DNA from: Halobaculum sp. XH14
GTDB taxonomy: Archaea; Halobacteriota; Halobacteria; Halobacteriales; Haloferacaceae
Direction of reading: 5' to 3'
DNA length: 64,000 nucleotides
Assembly: GCF_032116555.1 (NCBI RefSeq)
Contig: NZ_CP134949.1
Coordinates: 2,232,001-2,296,000, forward strand
The stretch's first letter is position 1. Each line of letters opens with the position of its first letter. The notes beneath the pieces were generated by a model that worked only from the letters and a program-made list of their open reading frames with translations, was not told where the DNA came from and made no database searches. A program made the translations under genes and the position numbers. This document shows positions 44,783 through 53,344 of this stretch, piece after piece.

Positions 44783-46006
44783 TCAGTCCTCGAACTCGCG
44801 CGGGTCACCGACGAGCCGCGAGAGCCGCTCCGCGCCCGCCCTGGTTCCCTTCGCGAGCACCACGTCGCCGGCTCGGAGCGCCGTCCCGCTCCCGGGCGAG
44901 ACGACCCACTCGCCGTCGCCATCGGCGCCGGCCGGCCGGCGGACGGCGATGACGCGCATCCCCGTCTCCTGTTTCACCGTCCGCTCGCCGAGCGTCGCGT
45001 CGGCGAGTTCCGACCCCGACGCGACCGACAGGCGCACGATGACCTCGTCGGAGGCTTCGACGGCCTCGGCGACGACGGGGTGGGCGTCGAGCCCACGGAG
45101 GACGCCCTCGCTGATCTCCAGGGCCGCGTCGCTGATCACCTCCGTCGCCGACGCGAGGTGGACGAGTCCACGGAGCGAGACGGGGTCCTCGACCCGGGCC
45201 GCCGCGCGGAGCGTCCAGGCCTCGAATCGTGACTTGAGCGCGTCGACCTCCGCCTCCAGTTCCGCGACCTCGCCCGCGACCGCCTCGCTGTTGAACAGCA
45301 CCGAGCCGTACGCCAGGTCGACGGCGAGTTCGCTCATGTTCTTCATCAGCACGACCGAGTCGACGGCGCGCTCGAGGTCCTCGACTCCCGCGGTGGGGGC
45401 GTCCGGTTGAACGTAGGACTCCCCCGTGGCGGCCTCATAGACCGTCCGGAGCCCCTCCTCGCCCCCGCGGAGGAACAGCGTGTCGCCGGGCTCGATGGTG
45501 GTCTCGGCGTCCGGGTTGAGCAGCCACTCCGTGCCGCGCCGCAGGGCGATGACACGGACCCCCGTCTCGGTTTCGACGTTCGCGTCGGCGAGCGTCCGCC
45601 CGGCGTAGGCCGAGTCGTCCGCGAGTTCCGCCCGGACTAGCGTCTCGACCGCCTCGGGCAACGCGGCGCGGATCGCGTCGGGGAGCCCCACCTCCTCCAA
45701 CACGACCTTCGCGATGTCGCCCGCCGCGTCGCTGATCTTCTCGGCCGCGCCGATGACGCCCAGCACGGGCGCGAGTTCCTCGGCGTCCTCCGGCGAGCGC
45801 GCGGCCATCATCACGCTCATCCGGGCCTGTAACTGCAGCTGGTCCATGCGGGACTCCAGTTCGAGCACCTCCCCCGCGAGGTCGGCGCTCCCGTGGAGCA
45901 CCGCGGAGTACGAGAGGTCGATGAGCAGCTCCGCGGTGTCCTTCATCTCCGCGAGCACTGCCTTCACGGAGGTCGGCTCGTACGCGACGCGGTCCTCGGG
46001 GGTCAT
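44783..46006 (-). CDS. Tandem PhoU-RCK_C protein (potassium-channel-associated type)
   Basis: 407 residues with an internal duplication: PhoU/DUF47-like helices (about 12-105) + RCK_C/TrkA-C domain (about 120-195), then a second PhoU-like domain (about 215-310) + second RCK_C (about 320-395). The repeat is visible in SVKAVLAEMKDTAELLIDLSY / SVVLMKNMSELAVDLAY and in the paired GVRVIALRRGTEWLLNP / GMRVIAVRRPAG strands. RCK_C domains bind small ligands such as cyclic dinucleotides and gate K+ transporters. No channel domain is in this protein, so it likely regulates one in trans. Confidence 0.88.
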   Translation of the reverse strand: MTPEDRVAYEPTSVKAVLAEMKDTAELLIDLSYSAVLHGSADLAGEVLELESRMDQLQLQARMSVMMAARSPEDAEELAPVLGVIGAAEKISDAAGDIAKVVLEEVGLPDAIRAALPEAVETLVRAELADDSAYAGRTLADANVETETGVRVIALRRGTEWLLNPDAETTIEPGDTLFLRGGEEGLRTVYEAATGESYVQPDAPTAGVEDLERAVDSVVLMKNMSELAVDLAYGSVLFNSEAVAGEVAELEAEVDALKSRFEAWTLRAAARVEDPVSLRGLVHLASATEVISDAALEISEGVLRGLDAHPVVAEAVEASDEVIVRLSVASGSELADATLGERTVKQETGMRVIAVRRPAGADGDGEWVVSPGSGTALRAGDVVLAKGTRAGAERLSRLVGDPREFED

Positions 46007-46073
46007 CCGTCGTGGGCGGCTTCGACGGGCCGGCGGAAAAGGGTTGCTCGCACGGGACCGTGCGGTTCCCGCC

Positions 46074-46135
46074 CGGCTCAGGCCGCTTCGGTCTCCAGTG
46101 ACGGCTCAGGCCGCTTCGGTCTCCAGTGACGGCTC
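46074..46135. repeat. 28-base tandem duplication at the histidine kinase 3' end
   Basis: CGGCTCAGGCCGCTTCGGTC followed by TCCAGTGA occurs twice without a gap (46074-46101, 46102-46129), then CGGCTC starts a third partial copy. The kinase stop codon lies in the second copy, so the extra copy extends only the untranslated part. It looks like a recent slippage or duplication. Confidence 0.9.
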
Positions 46136-47269
46136 CGGCGTGGAAGCGCCCTCCGGTGCCGCCCGTTCGAGCAGTTCGATCACGAACTCCGTCCCCGCCG
46201 GACCCGTGCTGTGCAGTTCGAGCCTCCCCCCGTACAGTTCGACGAGGTTCCGCGTCAGGAACAGCCCGTAGCCGTGATCGCCCGACCTCGGCGGTTCGAA
46301 GAGTCGCTCGCGCTCGGTTCGCGGGATTCCACGACCGTCGTCGCTGACGCGAACCGAGACGCGCTCCCCGTCGGCTTCGACCGAGAGCGTGATGGTGACC
46401 CCGGCCTCGTTGTGCTCGACCGCGTTCTCGATCAGGTTGACGAGCACCCGGTCGAGGAGGTCGCCGGCCAGCACGAACGCCGAGTCCGGGGCCTCGAGCA
46501 CGAGTTCCGCCTCCGGATGGGAGCGCCCGATCCAGTCGAGTTCCGTTTCGATGACCGAGACCACGTCGAGCACTTCGAGCTCCGGGTCGTGGTCCGTCGT
46601 ATCCAGGATGTCCCGGATCGAGTCGATGAACAGGGCGATGTCCTCGCTGCTGTGGCGGATGATGTCGAGATAGCCGGCCGTCGCCTCGGTCTGTTCGCCC
46701 CGTTCGGCGAGCAGGCCGGCGTAGCCGTTGATCTTCGCGACCTCGTTCAACACCTCGTGTCTGAGGTAGTTGTTCAGGTGTTCGAGCTGTTCGCGCTCCC
46801 GCTTGCGGCGTCGCGCGACCAGCCGCGATCGGTTCCGCTCGCGTTCGCTCTGTTTCGATCTGACGCCCATGATTCCGATGACCGACCCGGAGGAGGCGCC
46901 GAACCCGGTCGACAGCAGGAGGATCAGCCAGCGCTCGCCGGGGTCGAACGTCGTCTCGATGACGAACAGCGCCGCGTACATCGCCACGACGAACAGCAGC
47001 GCGCTCCCGGCCGTCCAGCCGATCACCGGCGGCCGGAGTTCGGGGTCGGTGTCCGACTCGTGGAGCCACATCGCCGCCGCGAGCAGGACGACCGACGGGA
47101 TCGCGAGCAGGATGACCTCGAGGTAGCCGTCGAGGCTCGAGTCGGCGATCTCGCGTGCGTCCTGAAACACGTAGAAGAAGGACACGTACGCGACGGTGAA
47201 CCCGACCCACAGGAACGCCATGATTCGCGTCGTGGTGAGGCACCGTCCGGTTCCGAGGGGAGGTCCCAT
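46106..47269 (-). CDS. Membrane histidine kinase
   Basis: 387 residues. Four membrane helices in the first 135 residues form the sensor; after a charged linker comes the phosphoacceptor helix NYLRHEVLNEVAKI with His171, then an HATPase with NLIENAVEHNE (N box), VSDDGRGIP (G1) and GYGLFL (G2). No PAS, GAF or receiver domain. The partner response regulator is not nearby, which is common in haloarchaea. A shorter start at MAFLWVGF (17th residue) is possible. Confidence 0.92.
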   Translation of the reverse strand: MGPPLGTGRCLTTTRIMAFLWVGFTVAYVSFFYVFQDAREIADSSLDGYLEVILLAIPSVVLLAAAMWLHESDTDPELRPPVIGWTAGSALLFVVAMYAALFVIETTFDPGERWLILLLSTGFGASSGSVIGIMGVRSKQSERERNRSRLVARRRKREREQLEHLNNYLRHEVLNEVAKINGYAGLLAERGEQTEATAGYLDIIRHSSEDIALFIDSIRDILDTTDHDPELEVLDVVSVIETELDWIGRSHPEAELVLEAPDSAFVLAGDLLDRVLVNLIENAVEHNEAGVTITLSVEADGERVSVRVSDDGRGIPRTERERLFEPPRSGDHGYGLFLTRNLVELYGGRLELHSTGPAGTEFVIELLERAAPEGASTPEPSLETEAA

Positions 47270-47386
47270 CGCCTACGCAGTCCGCCAATCGGCATACAGC
47301 GTTTACTATGATGACTCAATACTGCCCACTATTCGGACGGAGGGCTACTAGAAGCAGTTATTCTCGGGTGCCGCCGTTCGCCGGCC

Positions 47387-47977
47387 GTGTCACGAGGAAC
47401 CGGCGGGTCGACCGGGGTCGGCGACGCGATCGGGCGGGACCCACGCTGGGAACGCACGGTCCTCGCTCTCGGACTCCTCAGCGCGCTGCTGTTCGGACTC
47501 GGGCTACAGGTGACCGAGGCGGCCGGCGAGTTCGCGGTCGACGTGGACCTCAAGCCGTTCTTCATCCCGTACCTGCTCGTCGGCCTGGCCAGGTTCGGCA
47601 TCCCGACTCTGTCGGTCGGGCTCGGGGCCGCGCTCGGCGAGGGCGTCCTCGACGTGTTCGAGGGGTACGAACTGGACGACCCGATCGGGTTCATCGGCTA
47701 CGTCGTCGGCTTCGTCGTGTTCGGCTGGTATCTCGACCAGCGAACCGCGGACCCGACGTCGTCCCGGTCGCTCGTCGTCGCGGCCGTCCTCGGCGCGCTC
47801 GCCCAGGCCGTGTTCGAGGGATCGGCGTTCCTCATCTTCGACCCGAGCGCCGGCCCCCTCGCCGCGACGCTCAGCGTCCTGGGGAACACGGTCACCCACG
47901 GAGTCCTGCTGGGCGCGATTCCGCTCGTGCTGCTCCACGACCCGGTTCGGCGGCGGTTCGGCGCGTACGTGCCGTGA
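47387..47977 (+). CDS. Multi-span membrane protein, possibly ECF-type S component
   Basis: 196 residues from a GTG at 47387; a CAGTTATTC TATA-like element about 25-30 bases upstream supports this non-ATG start. About six hydrophobic segments, with FFIPYLLVGLARFGIPTL and a GEGVLDVFEGYELDDPIGFIGY loop. The size and helix pattern resemble vitamin-binding S components of ECF transporters, but no ECF ATPase or T component is nearby. Treat the assignment as tentative. Confidence 0.7.
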   Translation: MSRGTGGSTGVGDAIGRDPRWERTVLALGLLSALLFGLGLQVTEAAGEFAVDVDLKPFFIPYLLVGLARFGIPTLSVGLGAALGEGVLDVFEGYELDDPIGFIGYVVGFVVFGWYLDQRTADPTSSRSLVVAAVLGALAQAVFEGSAFLIFDPSAGPLAATLSVLGNTVTHGVLLGAIPLVLLHDPVRRRFGAYVP

Positions 47978-48060
47978 CTGGAGGGCCGAGCCGCCGGGGG
48001 ACTGACGGGACCCCCCGCGACCGGTTCATCGCCCGTCCGACTCGTTCACGGAACGGCCGC

Positions 48061-48525
48061 TCACTCCCGAAACAGCCGATAGGAAGTCCGCCCGACCGCG
48101 ACGTCCTTCTGCTCGCCGTCCGGGTCGACGCTCGAGACGACCGTGTCGGTGTAGCCCATCGAGCCGCCCGTCCGGAGCACCTCGGCTTCGACGCGGAGGT
48201 CGTCAGTCGCGGGCCGGAGGTAGGTGACGTTCAGGTCGGTCGTCGCCAGCGACCCGGTCGTCGGGTCGTCGAACGTCGAGCGGAGCGCGAACCCGGACGC
48301 GGTGTCCACGAGCGTCGCCGCGATGCCGCCGTGGATGGAGCCGACGGGCGAGCCGGGGTTCACCAGCTTCTCGTCGTACGGGACGGACATGACGATGCGG
48401 CCGCGATCGAGCTCCTCGACGCGCAGGTTCAGCCACGAGAGGAAGCCGTGGCTCTCGATGAACGACTGGAGCAGTTCGACGTGGTCGGCGTCGAGGTCCG
48501 GGAACAGTTCGTCGTCCTCGCTCAT
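48061..48525 (-). CDS. PaaI-family hotdog thioesterase
   Basis: 154 residues. Single hotdog domain with the active-site segment NPGSPVGSIHGGIAATLVDTASGFA (near 66-90, Asp as catalytic residue in the central helix) and DLNVTYLRPA (near 108). It hydrolyses aromatic or short acyl-CoAs, in the cytoplasm, usually as a tetramer. No clear pathway partner adjacent. Confidence 0.92.
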   Translation of the reverse strand: MSEDDELFPDLDADHVELLQSFIESHGFLSWLNLRVEELDRGRIVMSVPYDEKLVNPGSPVGSIHGGIAATLVDTASGFALRSTFDDPTTGSLATTDLNVTYLRPATDDLRVEAEVLRTGGSMGYTDTVVSSVDPDGEQKDVAVGRTSYRLFRE

Positions 48526-48620
48526 GGGAGAAGGGGGCCGCCGCGGTACTTCACCGTTCGGAAGTCGCCGGGCGGTAGCCGCCGCCTCGGGTCAGTACCG
48601 AACCCGCGTCCCCGTCCGAG

Positions 48621-49325
48621 TCAGTCCTCGCCGTCGGCGACGACGCTCTCGCCCGTGTCGTCACGCTCGTCGGTACCGTCGTCCCCGGCGGCGCTCTGTC
48701 GACCCTCGGCGGCGCTCACCGGCCCGCCGTCGCCCTCGCCGAAGCCGGCCGAGAGGACGCGGGTGAGCGCCTCCTCGACCCGCTCGTCCGTCTCGGTGAT
48801 GTCGGCCGACTCCACCTCCAGCACGAACCCGGTGGTGATGTTCGGCGCTGTCGGCATGAACAGCACCTCGCGGTCGTCGCTCGTTCGCTTGCCGGTCTTG
48901 AACGCCGTCATCCGCATCCCCTCCCAGGGCTCGATGCGGACGGGCTTCTGGAGTTCGTCGGTCCCGGTGAGCGCCGTCTCGACCGCGAGCTTCGACGCGT
49001 TGTACAGCACCCGAATCACCGGGAGGCGGTTGATGGCGGCGTCGAGAAATCCCTCCGCGAACCGCCCCGCGGTCGTCCGCATCATGTACCCGGCCGCGAA
49101 CACGACGAGGACGAACACCGTCAGGACGATGACGACCTGCAGGAGGTTGACGACGAACGCGACGAGCCAGTCGGCCATCCCCGGCGGCGGCGACTCCCAG
49201 ACCACCGTCGGGACGAACGGGAGTTCGAGGAGCTGGGTGTAGAGCCAGTTGGCGACGAACAGGATGACGAGCAGCGGGATCACGACCACGAGCCCGCTTG
49301 CGAAGTCCCGCTTCCACGTGGACAT
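48621..49325 (-). CDS. DUF502 family membrane protein
   Basis: 234 residues. Two transmembrane helices (about 8-30 and 53-80) and the DUF502 core: RLPVIRVLYNASKLAVETAL (near 100-119), TAPNITTGFVLEV (near 158-170). The C-terminal 35 residues are an acidic disordered tail typical of halophiles. Cellular role is not established for the family. Confidence 0.92.
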   Translation of the reverse strand: MSTWKRDFASGLVVVIPLLVILFVANWLYTQLLELPFVPTVVWESPPPGMADWLVAFVVNLLQVVIVLTVFVLVVFAAGYMMRTTAGRFAEGFLDAAINRLPVIRVLYNASKLAVETALTGTDELQKPVRIEPWEGMRMTAFKTGKRTSDDREVLFMPTAPNITTGFVLEVESADITETDERVEEALTRVLSAGFGEGDGGPVSAAEGRQSAAGDDGTDERDDTGESVVADGED

Positions 49326-49436
49326 TGTTGTGCTACTTCACGTTCGGGGACGAGGGGTTATCAGCGCTTCTACACGCGCGAGGCTCGCCCTCGGAGGCGA
49401 ACGAGCCGGACGGACCTCCGGGGGAACTCGGTCCGT

Positions 49437-50276
49437 TCAGACGCCAACGACCGCCCGCAGCGCGAACAACAGGTTCTCCTTGCGCTCGCGCACGCGGCGG
49501 TAGAAGTACGAGAGCCACTTGTCGCCGTAGGGCGCGTACTGCCACACCTCCACGCCCTCGGCGGCGAGTTCGCGCTGGGCGTCCGGGCGCACGCCCATGA
49601 GCATCTGGACCTCGAACCCGGCGCCGTGTTCCGCGTGGAGCTCCTTCGCGTACGAGATCATCGCGGGGTCGTGGCTCCCGACCGCGATGCCGCCCTCCCG
49701 GCGCGAGAACAGCAGTTCCAGCCCCTCGCGGTACGCCTCGTTCACGTCGGCCTTGTCGGTGTACGCGATTTCGGGGTCCTCGTCGTAGGCCCCCTTCACG
49801 AGCCGGAGTTTGCCGGGGACGTCGGCGAGCCGGTCGAGGTCCTCCCGCGTGCGCCGGAGGTTCGCCTGCACGCAGAGGCCGACGCCGCCGTCGTGTTCGC
49901 GCGCCAGCTCCTCGAAGGCGTCGAGCGTCGCGCCCGTCGTGGTTGCGTCCTCCATGTCACACCAGACGAACACGTCGTGCTCCCGGCCCGCCTCGACGAC
50001 CCGGCCGAAGTTCTCGCGGAACACGCCCTCGCCGACGTCGAGGCCGAGTTGTGACGGCTTGACCGAGACGCAGGCGTCGAGGTCGGTGCCGCCGATGTCG
50101 GCGACGAGCGACTCGTAGGTCGCGGCGTCCTCGTCGGCCGGGGCGCGCTCGTGGTAGTGTTCGCCCAGGAGGTTGAGGATGACCTTGACGTCGTCCTCGT
50201 TCTCCCGGCGGGCGTGTTCGAACGCCGCCGCGGGCGTCTCGCCCGCGACGAACCGGCTCGCGATGGGAGGAATCAT
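49437..50276 (-). CDS. Proline dehydrogenase
   Basis: 279 residues from the ATG at 50276. Monofunctional PRODH (beta/alpha barrel, FAD): VSVKPSQLGLDVG (near 96-108), FVWCDMEDATTT, RLVKGAYDEDPEIAYTDKADVNEAY (near 173-197), VGSHDPAMI and the C-terminal EVWQYAPYGDKWLSYFYRRVRERKEN (near 240-265, substrate-binding Tyr/Arg). It oxidises proline to pyrroline-5-carboxylate, electrons probably going to quinone or another carrier. The P5C dehydrogenase is not adjacent. Confidence 0.95.
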   Translation of the reverse strand: MIPPIASRFVAGETPAAAFEHARRENEDDVKVILNLLGEHYHERAPADEDAATYESLVADIGGTDLDACVSVKPSQLGLDVGEGVFRENFGRVVEAGREHDVFVWCDMEDATTTGATLDAFEELAREHDGGVGLCVQANLRRTREDLDRLADVPGKLRLVKGAYDEDPEIAYTDKADVNEAYREGLELLFSRREGGIAVGSHDPAMISYAKELHAEHGAGFEVQMLMGVRPDAQRELAAEGVEVWQYAPYGDKWLSYFYRRVRERKENLLFALRAVVGV

Positions 50277-50416
50277 CTGGTCGCACGCTTGCCACCCCCC
50301 CGTCTTGAGTGTTGTCGGTTCTGCTCCGCGGTGTCCGGGCGGAGTGGTATCTTTCGCGGTGTTCTCCGGATTTTTGTCGCGTGCGTGTTCTGACCGGTCG
50401 TCGTCGCAGGGGTGAC

Positions 50417-50525
50417 GCTGGTGACGACCGCGGAAGCCCCGCGGCTCTGTCATTCCCGTCCACCGGTTTTCCTATCAAGCGTCGTTCCCCTGACTACCGA
50501 ACGTGCACGCCGTGGGCAGTCCACC
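50417..50525 (-). repeat. Dispersed hairpin repeat, copy D (hairpin lost)
   Basis: Read on the minus strand: GGTGGACTGCCCACGGCGTG (compare copy A: GGTGGACTACCTACGGCGTG), then CGTTCGGTAGTC, a 40-base spacer, GGGAATG, and finally GCCGCGGGGCTTCCGCGGTC followed by GTCACCAGC. The two outer blocks match A and B, but the central hairpin is missing. Confidence 0.7.
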
Positions 50526-50641
50526 GTGACGCCGCCCGGCTGACGGTCGACGGGATGTGGCGGGCGCGACCGCGAGCGACCCGTGGGAGCGAGCCGCGCC
50601 CGCCGGGGAGGCGTGGGGAGCCCACGCGACGACCCGACCGT

Positions 50642-50694
50642 CCCACGGGGCGGGACTGAACGGGATCGGATCGGGCGTCCGGGGGCTTTCAACG
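50642..50694 (+). repeat. Dispersed hairpin repeat, truncated copy C
   Basis: GGGGCGGGACTGAACGGG is followed within about 14 bases by CCGGGGGCTTTCAACG, so only the inner boundary and the 3' end of the family are present. Confidence 0.5.
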
Positions 50695-50748
50695 TAGTCG
50701 TCAGGCGGGCGATCGAAACGGCAGGAGTACTGGCTCCGTTCAGGACGG

Positions 50749-51378
50749 CTAGCCGAAACTCTCGATCTTCGCGTCGTCCACGTCGGCACCCGCCGCCGCC
50801 AGCGCTTCCGAGGCGTCCTCGACGAACCCGGCGAACCCGTAGACGAACGCGCGCTCGCCCTCTGCTCCCGTCACCGCGTCCGCCACCGGGTCCGCTATGT
50901 CGCCCTCGGTCACGACGACGCTCGCGCCGCGCTCGCGGATGTCGTCCAGGCGGTCGACGTGGGCCGGTCGGTCGTCCCGGTACACGACCGCCGCATCGTT
51001 GCCCGTTTCGAGGGCGGCCTCAGCGATGGCGACCGCCGGGCCGATGCCGGGCCCGCCCGCGAGGACGACCGCGCGGGACTCGCCCTCGTAGTACTCGTCG
51101 CCGAAGGGGCCCGACAGTTCGACCGTGTCACCCGGGTCGAGCGCGGCGAGTTCGGCCGAAAAGTCGCCGCCGTCGAGGCCGACGGTCGTCTCGAACGTGC
51201 CGTCGGCGTCGGGCGAGGAGACGGTGTAGAATCGCGATTCGGGCTCGCCGTCCACCTCCGCCGTCAGGCGGGCGAACTGGCCGGGCTTCGCGTCGAACGC
51301 GGCGGGGGAGTCGAACGCGACCGCGACGGTGTCCGGGCCGACCTCGGTGACCGACCTGACCGTGATCGTAGCGTCCAT
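50749..51378 (-). CDS. FAD/NAD(P)-binding ferredoxin reductase-like oxidoreductase
   Basis: 209 residues from the ATG at 51378. N-terminal FAD-binding beta barrel with SRFYTVSSPD (near 48-57, RxYS equivalent), then an NAD(P)-binding domain with VVLAGGPGIGPAVAIAEAAL (near 104-123) and FVYGFAGFVEDASEAL near the C-terminus. No iron-sulfur domain. It probably shuttles electrons between NAD(P)H and a flavin, ferredoxin or other partner. Located just upstream of, and divergent from, korAB, whose product is reduced ferredoxin; a link is plausible but unproven. Confidence 0.9.
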   Translation of the reverse strand: MDATITVRSVTEVGPDTVAVAFDSPAAFDAKPGQFARLTAEVDGEPESRFYTVSSPDADGTFETTVGLDGGDFSAELAALDPGDTVELSGPFGDEYYEGESRAVVLAGGPGIGPAVAIAEAALETGNDAAVVYRDDRPAHVDRLDDIRERGASVVVTEGDIADPVADAVTGAEGERAFVYGFAGFVEDASEALAAAGADVDDAKIESFG

Positions 51379-51594
51379 GCCCGTCGTTTTGAACGGGGGG
51401 TACGGGAAGGTGTCGTTCCCCCGACGGGCGAGCACGCTCGGCAGCGGCGGACGAACGTCCGGTTTTCGTCCGTCGTTGGGTGGCCGGTTCGACAGATGAC
51501 GGCGAATCCGCCGGATCGCCGGCCGAACGGCAAGCACGTGAAGTCTCCCCCTTTCAGAAGGCTTTTCCTCCGACCACGGGAACCACCGACTAGT

Positions 51595-53343
51595 ATGCCA
51601 GCGGACTTCAACTGGGCCATCGGCGGCGAAGCCGGCGATGGGATCGACTCCACCGGGAAAATCTTCGCGCAAGCGCTCTCCCGCGCGGGTCGACACGTCT
51701 TCACCTCGAAGGACTTCGCCTCCCGAATTCGGGGCGGCTACACCGCCTACAAGGTGCGAACGTCCGTCGACAAGGTGCAGTCGGTCGTCGACAGGCTCGA
51801 CGTGCTCATCGCGCTCACCCCCCGGACCATCGACGAGAACCTCGACGAGCTGCACGACGGCTCGGTGATCATCTACGACGGCGAACGCACCACGATGCAG
51901 GACGTCGAGATTCCGGGCGAGATGATCGGCCTGAACGTCCCGCTGAAGGCGCTGGCCGAGGAAGCCGGCGGCGCGATCATGCGGAACGTCGTCGCGCTGG
52001 GGGCCGCGTGTGCGGTCACCTCCTTTCCCATCGAGAACCTCGACTCCTCGCTGAAGAAGCGCTTCGGCGACAAGGGCCAGGCGATCGTCGAGAACAACAA
52101 GGAGGCCGCCCGGAAGGGGCTCGAGTACGTCCGCGAGGAGTACGACGAGGAGGACCTGGAGTACGACCTCGACACGACCGACAACGACTACGTCCTGTTG
52201 AACGGCGACGAGGCCATCGGGATGGGCGCCATCGCCGCCGGCTGCAAGTTCTACGCCGGCTACCCCATCACACCCGCGACGGACGTGATGACCTACCTGA
52301 CGGGTCGCATCGAGCAGTTCGGCGGGCACGTCGTGCAGGCCGAGGACGAGCTCGCGGCGATCAACCTCGCGCTGGGCGCCGCTCGCTCGGGCGCGCGCTC
52401 GATGACCGCGACCTCCGGCCCCGGCATCGACCTGATGACCGAGACGTTCGGGCTCGTGGCGACCTCCGAGACGCCGCTGGTCATCTGTGACGTGATGCGT
52501 TCGGGCCCCTCGACGGGGATGCCGACCAAGCAGGAGCAGGGCGACCTCAACATGCTGCTGTACGGCGGGCACGGCGAGATTCCCCGCTTCGTCCTCGCGC
52601 CGACGACGGTCGCCGAGTGCTTCTGGAAGACCGTCGAGGCGTTCAACCTCGCCGAGCAGTATCAGACTCCCGTCTATCTCACCTCCGACCTCTCGCTCGC
52701 GGTCACCGAGCAGACGTTCGAGCCGGACGCCTTCGACATGGACGCCGTCGAGATCGACCGCGGCAAGGTCGTCGACGACGACTCCATCGGCGACCACCGG
52801 ACCGAGCAGGGACAGTTCAAACCCCACGAGCTCACCGACGACGGCGTCAGCCCGCGCGCGTTCCCGGGCACCGCCGGCGGCGCGCACATGTCCACCGGCC
52901 TGGAACACGACGAGCTCGGGCGACGGACCGAGGACACGGAGATGCGCGTGAAGCAGGTCGAGAAGCGCGACCGGAAGGTCGAGACCGCGCGGGCCGAGGA
53001 GGACTGGAGCCCGCGGGAGTTCGGCGACCCCGAGGCTGAGAACCTCGTCGTCTCGTGGGGCTCGAACGAGGGCGCGCTCGTCGAGGCGCTCGACCTCCTC
53101 GAGGAGGAGGACGTCGAGGTCCGCGTGCTTTCGGTGCCGTACATCTTCCCCCGACCCGGCCTCTCCGAGGCGTTCGAGTCGGCCGAGGAGGTCGTCGTCG
53201 TCGAGTGTAACGCGACCGGACAGTTCGCGGACGTGCTCGAACACGACACCCTTACCCGCGTGAAACGTGTGAACAAGTACAACGGCGTCCGCTTCAAGGC
53301 GGACGAACTCGCGGCGGACATCAAGGAGACACTGGAGGCCTAA
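51595..53343 (+). CDS. korA: 2-oxoacid:ferredoxin oxidoreductase subunit alpha
   Basis: 582 residues from the ATG at 51595. An N-terminal gamma-type domain (about 1-190, IGGEAGDGIDSTGKIFAQAL) is fused to the alpha domain (about 195-582, DEAIGMGAIAAGCKFYAGYPITPATDVMTYL). It decarboxylates a 2-oxoacid (2-oxoglutarate or pyruvate) with CoA and ferredoxin, together with KorB. Haloarchaea use two such complexes, Kor and Por; the sequence alone does not tell them apart firmly, so the symbol is provisional. One base separates it from korB. Confidence 0.93.
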   Translation: MPADFNWAIGGEAGDGIDSTGKIFAQALSRAGRHVFTSKDFASRIRGGYTAYKVRTSVDKVQSVVDRLDVLIALTPRTIDENLDELHDGSVIIYDGERTTMQDVEIPGEMIGLNVPLKALAEEAGGAIMRNVVALGAACAVTSFPIENLDSSLKKRFGDKGQAIVENNKEAARKGLEYVREEYDEEDLEYDLDTTDNDYVLLNGDEAIGMGAIAAGCKFYAGYPITPATDVMTYLTGRIEQFGGHVVQAEDELAAINLALGAARSGARSMTATSGPGIDLMTETFGLVATSETPLVICDVMRSGPSTGMPTKQEQGDLNMLLYGGHGEIPRFVLAPTTVAECFWKTVEAFNLAEQYQTPVYLTSDLSLAVTEQTFEPDAFDMDAVEIDRGKVVDDDSIGDHRTEQGQFKPHELTDDGVSPRAFPGTAGGAHMSTGLEHDELGRRTEDTEMRVKQVEKRDRKVETARAEEDWSPREFGDPEAENLVVSWGSNEGALVEALDLLEEEDVEVRVLSVPYIFPRPGLSEAFESAEEVVVVECNATGQFADVLEHDTLTRVKRVNKYNGVRFKADELAADIKETLEA

Positions 53344-53344
53344 C

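Larger units (their letters stand above)
50277..50748. other. Intergenic region with two divergent repeat copies
   Basis: A 472-base gap on the 5' side of the proline dehydrogenase gene. It contains repeat copy D (minus) and copy C (plus); the remaining sequence has no supportable ORF. The proline dehydrogenase promoter must lie in the part left of copy D. Confidence 0.6.

Noticed and set aside
50309-50659. Plus-strand ORF of 116 codons in the proline dehydrogenase upstream gap
   Set aside because: It runs through repeat copy D, ends in Arg/Pro-rich nonsense and has no halophile bias.
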